Translations under genes and position numbers: made by a program
The notes under the pieces: generated by a model
What the model was told of the DNA's origin: nothing
The model's input: only the letters and a program-made list of their open reading frames with translations
The model's database searches: none
Origin: Hevea brasiliensis
Lineage: Eukaryota > Streptophyta > Magnoliopsida > Malpighiales > Euphorbiaceae
Direction: 5' to 3'
DNA: 64,000 bases
NCBI RefSeq assembly: GCF_030052815.1
Contig: NC_079495.1
Span: forward strand, 34,319,967-34,383,966
Part shown: positions 45,520 through 58,108 of the stretch, in pieces
How positions within the stretch are numbered: the first letter of the stretch is position 1
Layout: every line of letters starts with the position of its first letter

Positions 45520-48500
45520 TGTGACACCCCTTACCCGTCTACTATGTAGCCAAGTAAGATATACCACACAGTGCACCGGAGCACCAAATCATATTTTCAT
45601 TACAATTTACCCTTTTTAATTCATTTATTTATAATTTTGATTAATCTGAATTTTCCATAAATTTTATATAAAATTCGGCAGAGTGCTGGCTATAAATTGG
45701 AAAAATAGTTCTTCTGAATCTGTTAAAAACACTTCCAATATAATCATAATTTCAATCTCAGTCAACCACCAACATCTTTCCCCAATTTCTCAAATGACAT
45801 CAATATTTCAAAAATTCAATTCATTCATATCATACTCAACTCCATAAGAAAAACTCAAATTATTACTGAACATAGTTCATAAATAATTACATCAAAAGCA
45901 TAATTATATGAGTTTAAAATATACATAACAAAAGTTTACAAATACAAAAGATCAAAAGTAGCCTAATATCCTACCAATGCACTGCAAAATATAAGGTGAC
46001 TCTGGACTATGTGTGCAGATCTGAAAGTTCACCCGATATGAGGTCTGCTGGACTCCCCATCTATGTCTTTAGTACCTGCGCGTGGCAAAAGCGACGCGCT
46101 AAGCAATTCTACTTAGTGGTGACAATATAAAATAAAATAACTAAAATAACATTAATATGCAGAATGTATGTTTACATTTTAGGTAAACTTAATTTCTGGC
46201 ATTTATTGCAGTATTATTCGATTAAAATTTTATAAGATTCATTATCATTGCCCGAGTAACCCATACTAGTCGACTGGACTGGATAAACGGGTAAACTGGC
46301 ACTGTATGCTAAGTACCTTGGGCCATCACACCATCGGTCACATTGTGTCTCCCGGTGCGTAACAGAACAGCTAATAAGTTGTAATAATCATTAGGGATAA
46401 AATTCAAGTATAATAACTCAATCAACATAGCCAAAGGCTATTTTATCACAGAATGGCACGTGAGGCCATAAAAAACATTATGGCATGAAGCCATATGCAA
46501 TACTGCTAACAGAACCCTATTGGCATGCCAACCTATTCAAACCAATCTTGTTAGGTGTACTAGGGCATGTTACACTCTTAAATTGTACAATTCTTGAAAT
46601 TTAAGTTTAGGTGTTACTATTCATTCCATTAGTCAACAAAAATGTTGACTTTTGCATAGATAATAGGTACATTGGTTTTACTACTCCCAACATACCACAT
46701 TTTTCATTCTAAAATTGTTGGTATTGGTTGCCAATACCATTTCTAAGCTTAATGTTAATTGTTCAAAATTTTCAGATTTCAAGTCTTGTATTTACTGTTC
46801 CATTAGTCATTTTTGCAGTGGGAATTTGGCAAAGTTGTCAACATGAAAGTTGTTCCTTATTGTGTCTAGTTACATTTCCTTTCTTGAATCACTCCATTTG
46901 GAGTTTTGTAGCTCAAGTTATAGCCTAAATACCATGACTGGCCGGATTGCCAACTTCCCAGATTTTCTGGACTGACCAAATCTACAATGTTTTGTGCAGT
47001 GAATTTAGGTCACCTTTTGAACATGTTATGGTCAAATTTTGGGTTAGTTTCTTCACGAAAGTTGTAGGTCTATGTCTTAGCTATTTTCTAGTAAAATTTT
47101 AGGTGAATTGGACCTTTCTACACTGAGTTATGACTAAATGCATAAATACTATTTATTTGGTCATTTTACCCAAGTAGAATGCAGGTCACCCGGATTAGGG
47201 CAATTTTTAGGTCAACTTGATTTGATTTTCTGGGCATGGTTTCTTCACCAAAGTTGTGCCATTATGTGTCTAGTTTCATGTCCAATTGGCCTTGCACCAA
47301 TTGAACCTCTACAACTCCAGTTATTGCCGTCTAAACCTGCTGGACTCATAGCCCGTCCTGCAGGTCACCAAGGCCAGCCACACTAACTTCAATTCCCAAT
47401 AAACCAACCACTTTATTTCTTGTTCATACATAACCAAATGGTCACTAATTGACCATTAAAACCTACTTTCACCATTACATGATCAAAGTCTCAATTTCAT
47501 CCCAAACCCTAACTCAACTATCTCAAGACATGCATTTAACTTGCATTTCATTATTCCACTTAAGAGACTAATACTAAGGGCAGCCATACTACCATTTTAG
47601 TCTCATGAAATCCTTAAAACCTTACCACATCCAAGGCTACCGAAAATGTGAGATGGGCATACACATGATATTTATTAAATTTCTTTGTGAATTTACACTC
47701 AATCATACTCCTTCAACATGAATTGAAAGAGAAAAGGCAAGTTAAGTCACTAACCTCTAATGGAGCTAATCCCAAGCTTGTAAAAATTCCTCCTTTCTAC
47801 TTCTTCTTGTTATCTTTAGCTTGCCCAAGGTGTAGTGAATTTTTTTTGTGAAGACAAGTATAGCTTTTATGGTGAAAAGCTTGAAATACTCAAGTTTGAA
47901 AGAAAAGAAAAAAAAAATGGTGGAATGCTTAGGAAGAGATTTTCGGCTGCCATGGAAGGAAGAGGAAGATGAAGTGATTTTTTTTGTCTTCCTTATCCCT
48001 TATAAAATGTTTACTCAATTTTGATTGGTGGAAGAATTATAATGACATCATAATGATGTCATAAGTCCAATTTCTCTCATTTTCCATCCTTTTCTTGTCT
48101 ATTTAATTTCAATTCAATTTTTAGAAATATTTATTCACCTTTTGTGTCATAATAATTATTTACTTAACTGGACAAGTCGGTCAAAAATTACCTCTAAAGG
48201 CGAAATGACCAAAATGCCCTCCGTTTGGTTTAGCAGACTAAAATTGTATGTACCGATTGAAAATTTTTTCTAAGCATTTTCTTGGCATTCTAATGCCATA
48301 GGAACCTCAATTACCCTTCTCTGGAGTCCCAAAAATTATTTTATGAATTTTCCCTCGGGTCTACGGCTCCTAGTTGCGAGAACTGCAACTTTCGACTAGG
48401 TTACCCATTGCTAGGGCACCGGCTCATTTAACTTGGTTGTATTTTATTTCTAAAATTTTTCCTAAATTTTTCTTATTAATATTTGAGTTAATTATGGTTC

Positions 48501-48603
48501 CTCACTTTAGTTTAAATATTTTTCAGAACATTCTAGCTGTCCGAACCGACACTGGTTACCGAAACAGTAGAATGTACGAAGTTGCTACAGGGAGGGTGTT
48601 ACA
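45520..48603 (-). mobile_element. G1 5' LTR
   Basis: It starts TGTGACACCCC at 45520 and ends GGGTGTTACA at 48603, 3084 bp, the same length as its partner. The GGC/GCC mini-hairpin cluster is near 46430-46500, modules near 46850-47310, and the CTAAGCA hairpin near 46099-46117. Confidence 0.93.
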
Positions 48604-50278
48604 TGTTGGTTTGGGGAAAACCTAAGATTTAAGTTTTTGATTAATGGATGTGGGTATTAAGTATGATTTTAAGTTGTTTTAGGCCCTAGAGATGTGTAAT
48701 GTGTTTGTTTTATGTTTTAGAACTTTGAAATGAGTTTGGGCCTTTTGAGGAGTTTGAATCTGCAAGTTTCGACTTAGGAATTCTAGAAATTAATAGGTTT
48801 GACTATCAAAAACCAAAGGTTTGGTAGTTGAAGCATGCCGTTTCTCGAAAAATTTGGAAATTTTCCACATTCAATAGTCAGAGTCCCACACTTCGATAAC
48901 CGTAGTGGCTACTGCTTAAAATGGGCATGCGATGTTTTAAGGTTTGACAACCGAAGCCCAAGACTCCAAAGCTGAACTTGGTTCTACCCAATTTATTTCT
49001 CCTTCAATTTCAAGGTTTCAAAACCTAATTTCATAGTTCTTAAGGGCCTAGAATAAGATTTTTATTATGTATATAGAGTTTTAGAGCCTTGTATAACTCT
49101 CTGGGGTCTAATTTTATAGGATCGGGGCTTAAGGGATTCAGAAGGTTAAGGATCCATGGAGGTGAATAAATCTAACCTTAATAGAAGTAAACTATCAAAT
49201 TTGATTTATGATCATCTTGTATCATGACATGTTTATTTAGGATGTATGTATCTAGAACCTGAAGATGTTACATAATTGCATAGTTGTTATTGGTGCATTG
49301 ATGGATGATGGATGACCCACTGACACCCCCCATGTTTATGACTATGTTATGTTATGGATCCATAAGTAAATCCCATTAAGGAAATCTCTATAATGCCCCA
49401 TCAGGGGAGATCTCTAAGTTGCCCCAGGTGCATGACACAAGTCATATTTTAAGTGAAAGTCTTGAAAAGCCTCTGTACAAGCCACACACATTAGATTTGG
49501 GGAGTTACTGGTGACAAATCCATCCTACGTGAAATATTTATGATGTAAAAAGCCCATTTGGATGATGCATTGCATATATAGGAAATGAATTATATAATGA
49601 ATGTTGGTTAATTTAATCACTGAGCTTATTTAAGCTTACCCCTTTCCTCTAACCCCCAGATGCAAGTTTGCAGGATTAGAAGTGTTTTTTGAAGAGAGGT
49701 CATTAGAGATAGTTTTAGCACCTTTCTTTAGGTATGGTGTATGGGTAGATGGACATGTAAAATGTGAATGGCTAGTATAGTGCTGGTAATTATAGAAAAT
49801 TAGAGCTATGTAACATTTTAAGTATGAAAGGTGATGTTAACTCTTTTGAGAGTATTATTAGTAGTATGCCCTAGAGCATATCATTTAGTAAGTATCCTGT
49901 ACATAGTTTTATTAATAAATGGCATTTTCACTTTTTCGTTTACATAAGATATTTATGTGTAGCAGAAAAGGTCCATTGATATTTTGTTAGAAATTCTATT
50001 CTTAAGTTGTTAAGAATATGAGTGACAGTATTTCTAGTACAAAGTATCATAAATAGATTCACAATCGAGGATACTTTATAATAAGGACATGACTTATCCA
50101 GAAAGATTGTATTCATGTTTGTTCCTAAGTTATTTATATGAGATATAAATAAGATGGAATGGTGAGTCTCATGCCATATGACAAACATGATAGGTACTTA
50201 TAAATGATAAGTAGGCCAAACCAGTGACACTTATGACAAGCACATGGAGTTTACTCTTGTCAATGTTTTGTCATAAAT

Positions 50279-53275
50279 TGTGACACCCCTTACCCATCTA
50301 CAGTATATCCGAGTAAGATATGTCACACGGTGTACCGGAACACTTTATTTCATCTCAATCATTTTTATTCTTCCTTAATTTATTTTTATTATAGTTTTGA
50401 ATATAACTTGTGAAATATAACTTATTTAAGTCATTTATTGAAATTATAATTTATTTGAGGTTCCGAAAATTTTATAGAAAATCCGGCAGAGTACCGGCTA
50501 AAAATGGAGAAAACAGTTCTTCGGAACCTGTGAAAAACACTTCCAATAATCATTTCCAACAATCCCAACTCCATTTCCTCAACAAAATCTCAATATGTTT
50601 TTCAACAACATTTCCATTTCTCAATCATTCATCTCATATGATAATCATGTAAAAGTCATAAATAAATATTCACTTTTTCATTCACAAACACAATATCTAC
50701 TACTTACATTAATACCAAAATACATTACATAAGTTTCAATTACATATGAGAAAATAAAAGTTAATTACAAAATATCAAAATAAAACCTAGTGTCCTACCA
50801 ATGCACTGATGACGGTGAGGTGACACGGACACTATGCAGAGCTGCAGGAGGTCTCACCCAGTCTGTGGTCTACTGGGCTCTCGGTCAGTATCTCCAGAAC
50901 CTACACGTGGCAAAAGCAACGCGCTAAGCAATAATGCTTAGTGGTGCCAATAATAAAATAAAAAGAAATAACAGAAAATAAATGCAGTGAATGTATCGAT
51001 GTCTTATTGCAAATAAATTTTCAATGAGTATTTGTAGTCTTACTTATTTTGTACTTGTTATATTCATTATTTCATTAAATTTATCAACTTTCATTTTTGG
51101 TTGCCCAAGTAACCTATACTGGACGACTGGACTGGATAAACGGGTAAACTGGCACTGGGTATCAAGTACCTTGGGCCGTCACACCATCGGTTACATATGT
51201 ATCTCCCGGTGTGCAACAGAACAGCTAATAAGTTGTAATAACATCAGGCACAAGGCCAAATCTCAACACAAGGTCAGAATGGCTAAAAGCCATGAAATCA
51301 CAGAATGGCATAATGCCATGTGCAGTACTGCTAACTGAACCCTATTGGCATGCCAAACTATCCAAACCAATCTTGTTAGGTATACTAGGGCATTTGACAC
51401 TTTTGAATCTTTCAATTTTTGAATTTCAAGTTTTGGTGTTACTATTCCCTTCATTAGTCAACAAAAATATTGACTTTTGTATAGAAAATAGGTACATTAG
51501 TTTTAACACTCCCAACATACCACATTTTGCATTCAAAATTTGTTGGTATTGATTACCAATACCATTTCTAAGCTTAAAATTAATGGAGCAGAATTTTCAG
51601 TTTTCATACCCTATCTTTACTGTTCCATTAGTTATTGTTGCAGTGGGAATTTGAGAAAATGATAAACATGAAAGTTGTTCCTTATTTTGTCTAGTTGAAT
51701 TTCTTTTTTTGAATCCCTCCATTTGGAGTTTTTTAGCTCAAGTTATGGTCCAAAAACCACAACTGGCTGGATTAGAATTTTTCTGGACTGACCATATCTA
51801 CAGTGCAGTGAATAGTGACTGAAACTCTCTTGTTGGATAGGTTCTGGTCATAATTTGGGGTAGGTTTCTTCATGAAAGTTGTTGGTCTATATCTAAGCTT
51901 GTTGCTGGTAAAATTTCAGGTCAATTGGACCATTCTACACTGAGTTATGGCCAAATGAACAATCACTGTTCATTTGGTCATTCTGCAGAAACAGGTTGTA
52001 GGACACCCGGATTGGGGCAAGTTTTTGGTCCACTTGGTTTAGTCTTATGGGCATGGTTTCTTCACCAAAGTTGTGCCATTATGTGTCTAGTTTCATGTCC
52101 AATTGGCCAAACACCAATTGAACCTCTACAATTTAAGTTATGGCAGTCCAAACAGGCTGGACTCAGATCCAAACCTGCAGGTCACCATGGGCAGCCCACC
52201 CATACACAAATGCCAAGCCTCAACTCACCTTATTCCCTCCTCACACTCATTCAAATGGTCACTAATTGACCATTACAATGTTCATATACCATTTCATGAG
52301 CAAACCCTAATTTTGTTCAAGTCTCCAAGTTCTCAAAGTTCAATTTATGCATTAAACTTACAATTTCAACTTAAATCATGTCCTTAAACATGAATTGAGT
52401 GAGAGAGAATAAATTGGGCACTAACCTTAGGAGGGCAGAATTTTCCCTCCAATTTCCTTCACTTTCTTTAGTTTTCTTGGCAGCCAAACACTTTTCCAAG
52501 AGGTAAAATCAAGTTTTTGTGAAGAAGACTAGAGGTTTTATGGTGATTTTTCAAGAGAATTTCTAGTGAGAAGTTTGGAATAACAATGGTGAAGGGAGAG
52601 GAAAGGGAGAAACGGCTGAAGAAGATGATGAATGCAGAAATTGTTTTCATTTTTTTCTCATTTTATCTCTTTTTAATTTGGCTTGTTGAGTTGTGATTGG
52701 TGGAGGCCTTCCTAATGACATCATGTGATGTCATATTTAGGTATTTCTTTCATTTTCTTTTCTTCTTTTCTTTACTCATTTTCAATTTAATTTTTAGCAA
52801 TATTTATTCATATTTTAGATCATAATAATTATTTACTTAACTGGACAAGTCGGCAAAAAATCACCTCTAAAGGTGAAATGACCAAAATGCCCTCCGTTTG
52901 GCTTAACAGACAAAAATTGTCTGTACCGATTGAAAAATTTTTCTAAACTTTTTCTTGGCATTCTAATGCCATAGAACCCTCAATAACCCTTCTCTGGAGT
53001 CTCAAAAATTATTTTATGAATTTTCTTTCAGGTCTAGGGCTCCTAGTTGTGAGAACCGCAACTTCCCACTGGGTTACCCATCGCTTGGGCATCGGCTCAT
53101 TTAACTTGGTTGTATTTTATTTCTAAATTTTTTTTCAAAATTTTTCTTATTAATATTTGAGTTAATTATGGTTCCTCACTTTAGTTTAAATATTTTTCCG
53201 GACGTTCTAGCTGTTCGACCGACATCGTCACCGAATAAAGAGAATGTACGGAGTTGCTACCGGGAGGGTGTTATA
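50279..53275 (-). mobile_element. G2 3' LTR
   Basis: It starts TGTGACACCCC. The inner edge reads GGGAGGGTGTTATA, with the same TACA-to-TATA change as G1. The last 70 bp carry unusual small changes (53205-53245) absent from its partner. Confidence 0.92.
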
Positions 53276-53276
53276 A

Positions 53277-53288
53277 CTCTTCCCCTCT
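53277..53288 (-). other. G2 polypurine tract
   Basis: The minus strand reads AGAGGGGAAGAG next to the 3' LTR, identical to G1. Confidence 0.8.
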
Positions 53289-53931
53289 ATTTTAAATTTC
53301 GTCCTCGAAATTTACCTGATGCAAACAGTTGAGGGAACTGTTGCCTCATCGTCTCTTCACTTTCCCAAGTTGCCTCTTCAATGTTGTGGTACCTCCAAAG
53401 CACTTTCACCAGTGGAATCTGCTTATTCCTCAACTCTTTCACTTCTCGAGCCAGGATCTGTATAGGTTCTTCTTCATATGTCAAATCCGGTTGTACTTCA
53501 ATTTCTTCCATGGAGATGACATGTGAAGGATCTAAGCAGTATCTTCTTAGCATAGACACGTGGAACACATTATGGATCTTGTCCAGTTCTGGTGGTAAAG
53601 CTAGCCTATAGGCCACTAGACCCACACGTTCAATGACTTCATATGAGCCAATGAACCTAGGGCTTAACTTACCTTTTCTTCCAAACCTCAATACCTTCTT
53701 CCACAGTGACACCTTGAGGAACACTTTGTCGCCAACCGCATATTCTATTTCTTTTCTCTTCAGGTCGGCATAAGATTTCTGTCTATCTGAGGCAACCTTC
53801 AGATTGGCTTTGATTAGTTTTACTTTCTCCTCAGTCTGTTTCACCAAGTCTGGCCCTACCAGTTTGTCTTCGCCCAATTCTGGGCCCAAAGACACCGGAG
53901 TTCTACATTTCCTCCCATACAATTGCTTCAT
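53287..53931 (-). CDS. G2 integrase C-terminal domain and chromodomain (open segment)
   Basis: A 214-codon open stretch contains 'LVGPDLVKQTEEKVKLI', 'FGRKGKLSPRFIGSYEVIE', 'LALPPELDKIHNVFHVSM', 'DPSHVISMEEIEVQPDLTYE' and the chromodomain 'LVKVLWRYHNIEEATWESEE', ending 'FASGKFRGRNLK'. The apparent start methionine is internal to the polyprotein. Compared with the copies at 3823-4542 and 40727-41300 it is the most intact. Confidence 0.92.
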   Translation of the reverse strand: MKQLYGRKCRTPVSLGPELGEDKLVGPDLVKQTEEKVKLIKANLKVASDRQKSYADLKRKEIEYAVGDKVFLKVSLWKKVLRFGRKGKLSPRFIGSYEVIERVGLVAYRLALPPELDKIHNVFHVSMLRRYCLDPSHVISMEEIEVQPDLTYEEEPIQILAREVKELRNKQIPLVKVLWRYHNIEEATWESEETMRQQFPQLFASGKFRGRNLK

Positions 53932-54372
53932 ACGGCCATTTGGATACTAGCTTGGTAGCTATTGTTGTATGCAAATTACGCGATGGGAGGTATCTATCCC
54001 AACTTCCTCAAACTCAATGACACAACTCCTCAAAGATATCCTCAAGGACTGACATATATTTCATGTTATTGTTATCATTTTAGTTCAATATTTGTATTAA
54101 TTCAATTGATTCAATTGTTTACAGATTACTCTTTACGATTGCCCATCCGTCGAGGATGGAAAGTCAGGCTCAAGTGGAGTTGTGTACCCAAGGACTCATG
54201 CAACTTCTTCCAAAATCTTGATGTAAACCTTGGGTCTCGATCGATATGATGGAAAGTGGAATTCCATGCGATCTAACTATCTCACCGATATACAATTACG
54301 CTAACTTCTCCGGTGAGTAGTCGGTCCTAATCGGGCAGAAGTGTGTCGACTTCACAATCTATCTACTATCAC
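53932..54372 (-). pseudogene. G2 integrase catalytic core, broken
   Basis: The catalytic core lies here but is interrupted by many 1-5 bp differences from G1 (for example near 53970, 54145-54180, 54265-54345). The intron-like block is at about 54049-54122. No open frame spans it. The density of changes is out of line with the rest of this young element. Confidence 0.8.
54049..54122 (-). other. Putative intron in G2 integrase (copy 3 of 3)
   Basis: The minus strand reads GTAAACAATTG at the start and ATATATGTCAG at the end, about 74 bp, aligned with copies 1 and 2. The exon edges have lost bases: the left exon ends ATCT rather than ATCCAG, and one G is missing after the right AG. The 3' boundary is therefore accurate only to a base or two. 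Confidence 0.55.
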
Positions 54373-54759
54373 TCATACTGCATCATGTTTCTTCTGGGTG
54401 AGAGGTAGACCACTTACAAAATCCATGGTGATCCGATCCCATTTCCATTCAGGTATGCGTATAGGCTGTAGCAAACCTGATGGAACTTGATGTTCTGCCT
54501 TAACTTGCTGACATGTCAAGCATTTAGTCACATAGTCAGCTATGTCCTTCTTCATACCAGGCCACCAATACTGAAGTTTCAGATCACGATACATTTTTGT
54601 ACTTCCTGGGTGCATAGCATAAACACTGACATGTGCCTCTTTCAGAATACTGGCTTTCAATTCCCCATTATCTGGTACACATACTCTTCTTTTGTAGTGC
54701 AAACACCCATCTGCTTTCACCTCATAGTCAGTTGCTTTTCCCTCTGAAATTTTGCTCAT
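54373..54759 (-). CDS. G2 integrase zinc-binding domain and core start (open segment)
   Basis: The 128-codon stretch holds '[19 protein letters not shown]', '[16 protein letters not shown]', and the core start 'WDRITMDFVSGLPLTQKK', which includes the first catalytic aspartate. Stops near 54760-54830 separate it from RNase H. Confidence 0.9.
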   Translation of the reverse strand: MSKISEGKATDYEVKADGCLHYKRRVCVPDNGELKASILKEAHVSVYAMHPGSTKMYRDLKLQYWWPGMKKDIADYVTKCLTCQQVKAEHQVPSGLLQPIRIPEWKWDRITMDFVSGLPLTQKKHDAV

Positions 54760-54987
54760 AATAGCCTTTAGCTTTTCATCTACCTTCTGCCCATCTAAAA
54801 TCTGCTATAACAGGTTTGGCCTCACTTGCAACTCAGCCAAAATAACTCCATCTCGAACCAAAGTTAGACGGGCATTCAATGATCTCAAAGCTGTGATGGA
54901 TTTTCTGCTCAGAGCATCTGTAACTACATTTGCTTTCCCAGGATGGTAGTCAATTACACAATCATAGTCCTTCAGGAACTCAATCCA

Positions 54988-56316
54988 TCATCTCTGTCTA
55001 AGGTTGAGCTCCTTCTGGGTTGGCAAGTATTTTAGGCTCTTGTGGTCTGTGTAAATGTAGCACTTTTCACCATACAAGTAATGCCTCCATATCTTCAGTG
55101 CGAAGATAATTGCTGCAAGCTCTAGATCATGGGTAGGGTAATTCTGTTCATGTGGCCTTAGCTGCCTGGAAGCATAAGCGATCACCTTTCCCTCTTGCAT
55201 CAATACACACCCTAAACCATTATGAGAGGCATCACTGTAGACCACAAAGTCCTTTCCCAACACTGGCTGTGTTAATACTGATGCCTCAGTCAACATAGCC
55301 TTCAACTTCTCAAAACTAGTCTGACACTTGTCATTCCAGTCAAATCTGACATTCTTGTGTAACAACTTGGTCATTGGAGCAGCTATTAAGGAAAATCCCT
55401 TCACAAATCTTCTGTAATACCCAGCTAGCCCCAAGAAACTCCTGACCTCAGTTGTATTCCTAGGAGGCTTCCATTCCATCACTGCTTCTATTTTCTTGGG
55501 ATCCACTCTAATCCCATTAGCTGACACTATGTGTCCAAGGAATGCAATCTCATTCAACCAGAAGTCACACTTGGACAACTTAGCATACAGCTTCTTTTCT
55601 CTTAGGGTTTGCAGAACAATCCTCAAATGTTCATCATGTTCTTCCCTGGTCTTGGAATATACCAGAATATCATCAATAAATACCACTACAAACCGATCTA
55701 AGTATGGATGGAAGATACGGTTCATAAGGTCCATAAATGCTGCTGGTGCATTTGTTAACCCAAACGGCATCACTAGAAATTCATTGTGCCCATACCGGGT
55801 TCTGAATGCAGTTTTTGACGCATCTGCATCCTTTACCCTCAACTGATGATACCCTAATCTGAGGTCAATTTTTGAAAATACACCGGCTCCCTTCAACTGA
55901 TCAAACAGATCATCAATTCTGGGCAATGGATACTTATTCTTCACTGTCACTTTATTCAACTGCTGGTAATCAATGCATAACCTCAAAGTTCCATCCTTTT
56001 TCTTCACAAACAGCACCGGAGCTCCCCATGGTGACACACTGGGCCGTATGAACCCCTTATCAAGCAACTCTTGCAACTGAGTTTTCAACTCCCTCAATTC
56101 AGTGGGTGCCATCCTATAAGGAGCAATGGAAATGGGTGCTGTACCCGGCATTACCTCAATAGCAAACTCGACTTCCCTTTCTGGTGGTAAACCAGGCAAC
56201 TCTTCAGGAAATACATCTGGGAAGTCTCTTACTGTGGGTATATCATTCAGGTTTGGCTTAGCTTGCCTAGTATCAACCACGTATGCTAGGTAAGCTTCAC
56301 AGCCTTTTCTCATCAT
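54988..56316 (-). CDS. G2 protease tail, reverse transcriptase and RNase H (442-codon open segment)
   Basis: The longest open stretch in the window. Order: protease-RT linker ('[18 protein letters not shown]'), RT with '[20 protein letters not shown]', '[17 protein letters not shown]', '[18 protein letters not shown]' and catalytic '[12 protein letters not shown]', thumb '[18 protein letters not shown]', then RNase H '[17 protein letters not shown]' to '[17 protein letters not shown]'. All main RT motifs are present. It stops at 54988 inside the RNase H/linker region. Confidence 0.95.
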   Translation of the reverse strand: MMRKGCEAYLAYVVDTRQAKPNLNDIPTVRDFPDVFPEELPGLPPEREVEFAIEVMPGTAPISIAPYRMAPTELRELKTQLQELLDKGFIRPSVSPWGAPVLFVKKKDGTLRLCIDYQQLNKVTVKNKYPLPRIDDLFDQLKGAGVFSKIDLRLGYHQLRVKDADASKTAFRTRYGHNEFLVMPFGLTNAPAAFMDLMNRIFHPYLDRFVVVFIDDILVYSKTREEHDEHLRIVLQTLREKKLYAKLSKCDFWLNEIAFLGHIVSANGIRVDPKKIEAVMEWKPPRNTTEVRSFLGLAGYYRRFVKGFSLIAAPMTKLLHKNVRFDWNDKCQTSFEKLKAMLTEASVLTQPVLGKDFVVYSDASHNGLGCVLMQEGKVIAYASRQLRPHEQNYPTHDLELAAIIFALKIWRHYLYGEKCYIYTDHKSLKYLPTQKELNLRQR

Positions 56317-56355
56317 TCTTTTTGCAACTGTAGCTGAGATAACATTGGATAGAAA

Positions 56356-57072
56356 TCATTCCCTTTCACCCACAACAGTGATCTCATTACCCTCAGAAGT
56401 TTTCAGAGAAATTCTCTTCAATTTACAATCAACTATTGCCTGATGATGTGACAACCAGTCCATTCCCAAAATCACGTCAAACTCGTGGAAGGGCAATTCA
56501 ATTAGGTCTGCCGAGAATTCATACCCCTGAATCCTCAACGGGCAACCTTTATACACCTTATTCACTATCACACTGTGGCCCAATGGATTAGTGACCAGAA
56601 TGTCTTGGTCACTCTCTCCTACTAGTATCCCCCTTTCTACGGGTAGGTTGATGCAGATGTATGAATGAGTGGATCCTGGATCCACTAATGCATGCACAGA
56701 TGTATTGTAGAGGGAGAACGTACCCCTGATGACGTCTGGGGCATCTTGCTCCTCCTGAGCTCTCATGGCATAGGCTCTGGCAGGTAGTATACTCTCAGGC
56801 CTCTCTGCTGGCTCAGATGCAGGCCTCTGTGATGGTCCCAATGCCTCAGATTTGCCAGATTTCCTACCCCTTTGTGGTGCAGGAGCAGGTCTGTCTACTT
56901 GTGTTGGAGCAGCTGTAGTAGTTCTGCGTGGACAGTTCATCAACTGATGCTCTGTTGACCCACACCTTAGCGAGCACCGCCACTCTCCAACACTTCCCTT
57001 ATGCCACTTCGTGCAATGTGGACATGCAGGTTGCCGGGCTGGTCCTCGAACCCCATCCTGGAGAGCCGCCAC
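56356..57072 (-). CDS. G2 nucleocapsid zinc knuckle and aspartic protease (open segment)
   Basis: A 238-codon frame has paired cysteine clusters 'CPHCTKWHKGS' and 'CGSTEHQLMNC', a proline/alanine-rich linker, then protease 'ALVDPGSTHSYICINLP' and 'FDVILGMDWLSHHQAIVDC'. The first knuckle reads oddly compared with related elements, suggesting a local frame disturbance near 56950-57000. A shift near 56320-56356 cuts it off from RT. Confidence 0.9.
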   Translation of the reverse strand: MAALQDGVRGPARQPACPHCTKWHKGSVGEWRCSLRCGSTEHQLMNCPRRTTTAAPTQVDRPAPAPQRGRKSGKSEALGPSQRPASEPAERPESILPARAYAMRAQEEQDAPDVIRGTFSLYNTSVHALVDPGSTHSYICINLPVERGILVGESDQDILVTNPLGHSVIVNKVYKGCPLRIQGYEFSADLIELPFHEFDVILGMDWLSHHQAIVDCKLKRISLKTSEGNEITVVGERE

Positions 57073-57218
57073 CGATGGTGTGGACCGACCTCTCCTAGGG
57101 GTAACCGTGGCACAGGCCCCGAGACCACTCGACCTTGTGATTGACTGAACTGCGTGTGTGGACCCTTGAACTTCTTCCCAGATGCAGGAGATGAACTAAA
57201 CTGACCTGGGCCCCTCTT

Positions 57219-57981
57219 CTACTGTCTCTCTCTTCTTGTCTGCTCACTTATTCTTACTTTTTCAACTTTTATTGCAACTTCCACTAACTTGGTGAAGTCG
57301 GTGATTCCCAAGGCAGTGATCATGATCTTTATGTTGTCATTTAATCCCTCTTCAAATCTCTTACACCTTTCGGCCTCATTAGGGACTATCTCCCTTCCGT
57401 AGCGGCTTAATCTGACGAATTCCTTTTCATACTCGGCCACTGACAGCTGTCTCTGCCTCATATTAATGAACTCTCTTCTTCTCTCTTCCAGGTATACACT
57501 ACCCACATATTTCTTCCTAAATTCGGAGAGGAAGAAGTCCCAAGTTATTACTTCTGGCTGTACTTCACTGGACACCGTATCCCACCATTCATATGCATCA
57601 TCTTGCAACAGAGATACAGCAGCTTCTAGATTTTGCTCTGAAGTGCAGTGGAGTTGTTTTAAAACTCTGCCTGTTCTGTTCAACCAATTTTCGGCTGCAA
57701 TAGAATCATCTTCTCTCTTGCCAAAGAAGTCCACTGCTCTAAATTTTCTTAGTCTTTCCAGGTGTGATTTCTGCTGTGGAGGTGGTGGTGGTGGTGGTGC
57801 TGGCATTACCTGACCATTTGTCTCAAGAATTCGGCCATTTCTTGGAACATGGCTGTGGAGGCCGAAAGGTGCTCGCTTGAGCTGGTGGAGTAGGTTCTCT
57901 CCTACCCCCAGTCTCAGCTGCTGCAGGTGGAGCATGACTCTCCACTTCCTCCTCAACTGCTCTCTGTGATGTAGGGTCCAT
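57219..57981 (-). pseudogene. G2 gag
   Basis: The likely start is ATG at 57981 ('MDPTSQRAVEEEVES'), about 125 bp inside the 5' LTR. A frame change near 57830-57900 separates it from the capsid part: 'FFGKREDDSIAAENWLN', 'LLQDDAYEWWDTVSSE', 'ITWDFFLSEFRKKYV', 'EFVRLSRYGREIVP'. A run of prolines precedes the capsid. An open frame extends upstream to 58052 but its first codons do not match gag. Stops at 57219 separate it from the zinc knuckle. Confidence 0.9.
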
Positions 57982-58090
57982 ATCCTATTCAAAATAACAA
58001 AGACAAACAGATCTGCATTAGTGTCACCTCGACTCTTACAATTGCAATGCATGGTATGGACTCAATCTAGGCCCAGAAACGCCTAAACCA

Positions 58091-58103
58091 GGCTCTGATA
58101 CCA
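58091..58103 (-). other. G2 primer binding site, initiator-Met tRNA
   Basis: The minus strand reads TGGTATCAGAGCC, a perfect initiator-Met complement, five bases from the 5' LTR at 58109. Confidence 0.9.
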
Positions 58104-58108
58104 TTAAA

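Larger units (their letters stand above)
37620..48603 (-). mobile_element. Complete Tekay-like chromovirus G1, TSD TGTTG
   Basis: Two 3084 bp LTRs flank a 4.8 kb internal region read on the minus strand in the order gag, protease, RT, RNase H, integrase, chromodomain. The primer site is for initiator-Met tRNA and the polypurine tract is at 40705-40716. TGTTG repeats at 37615-37619 and 48604-48608 mark the insertion. Reading frames are broken in several places. The LTRs differ at many positions, mostly C/T and G/A exchanges, so G1 is older than G2. Confidence 0.95.
36836..49855 (+). mobile_element. LTR-like sequence with TATA box, split by G1
   Basis: The outer pieces 36836-37619 and 48609-49855 form about 2.0 kb of noncoding sequence starting TGTTGGAATATTTG. 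It has TATAAAAAGGG (37158), a CT microsatellite (about 37210-37228), and pyrimidine-rich strings of the kind seen near transcript starts. Repeated small motifs such as TTCGATAGCCGAAG, TTCGATAACCG and TTTGACAACCGAAG occur. No coding similarity, primer site or LTR end is recognised. The LTR assignment is inferred. Confidence 0.5.
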
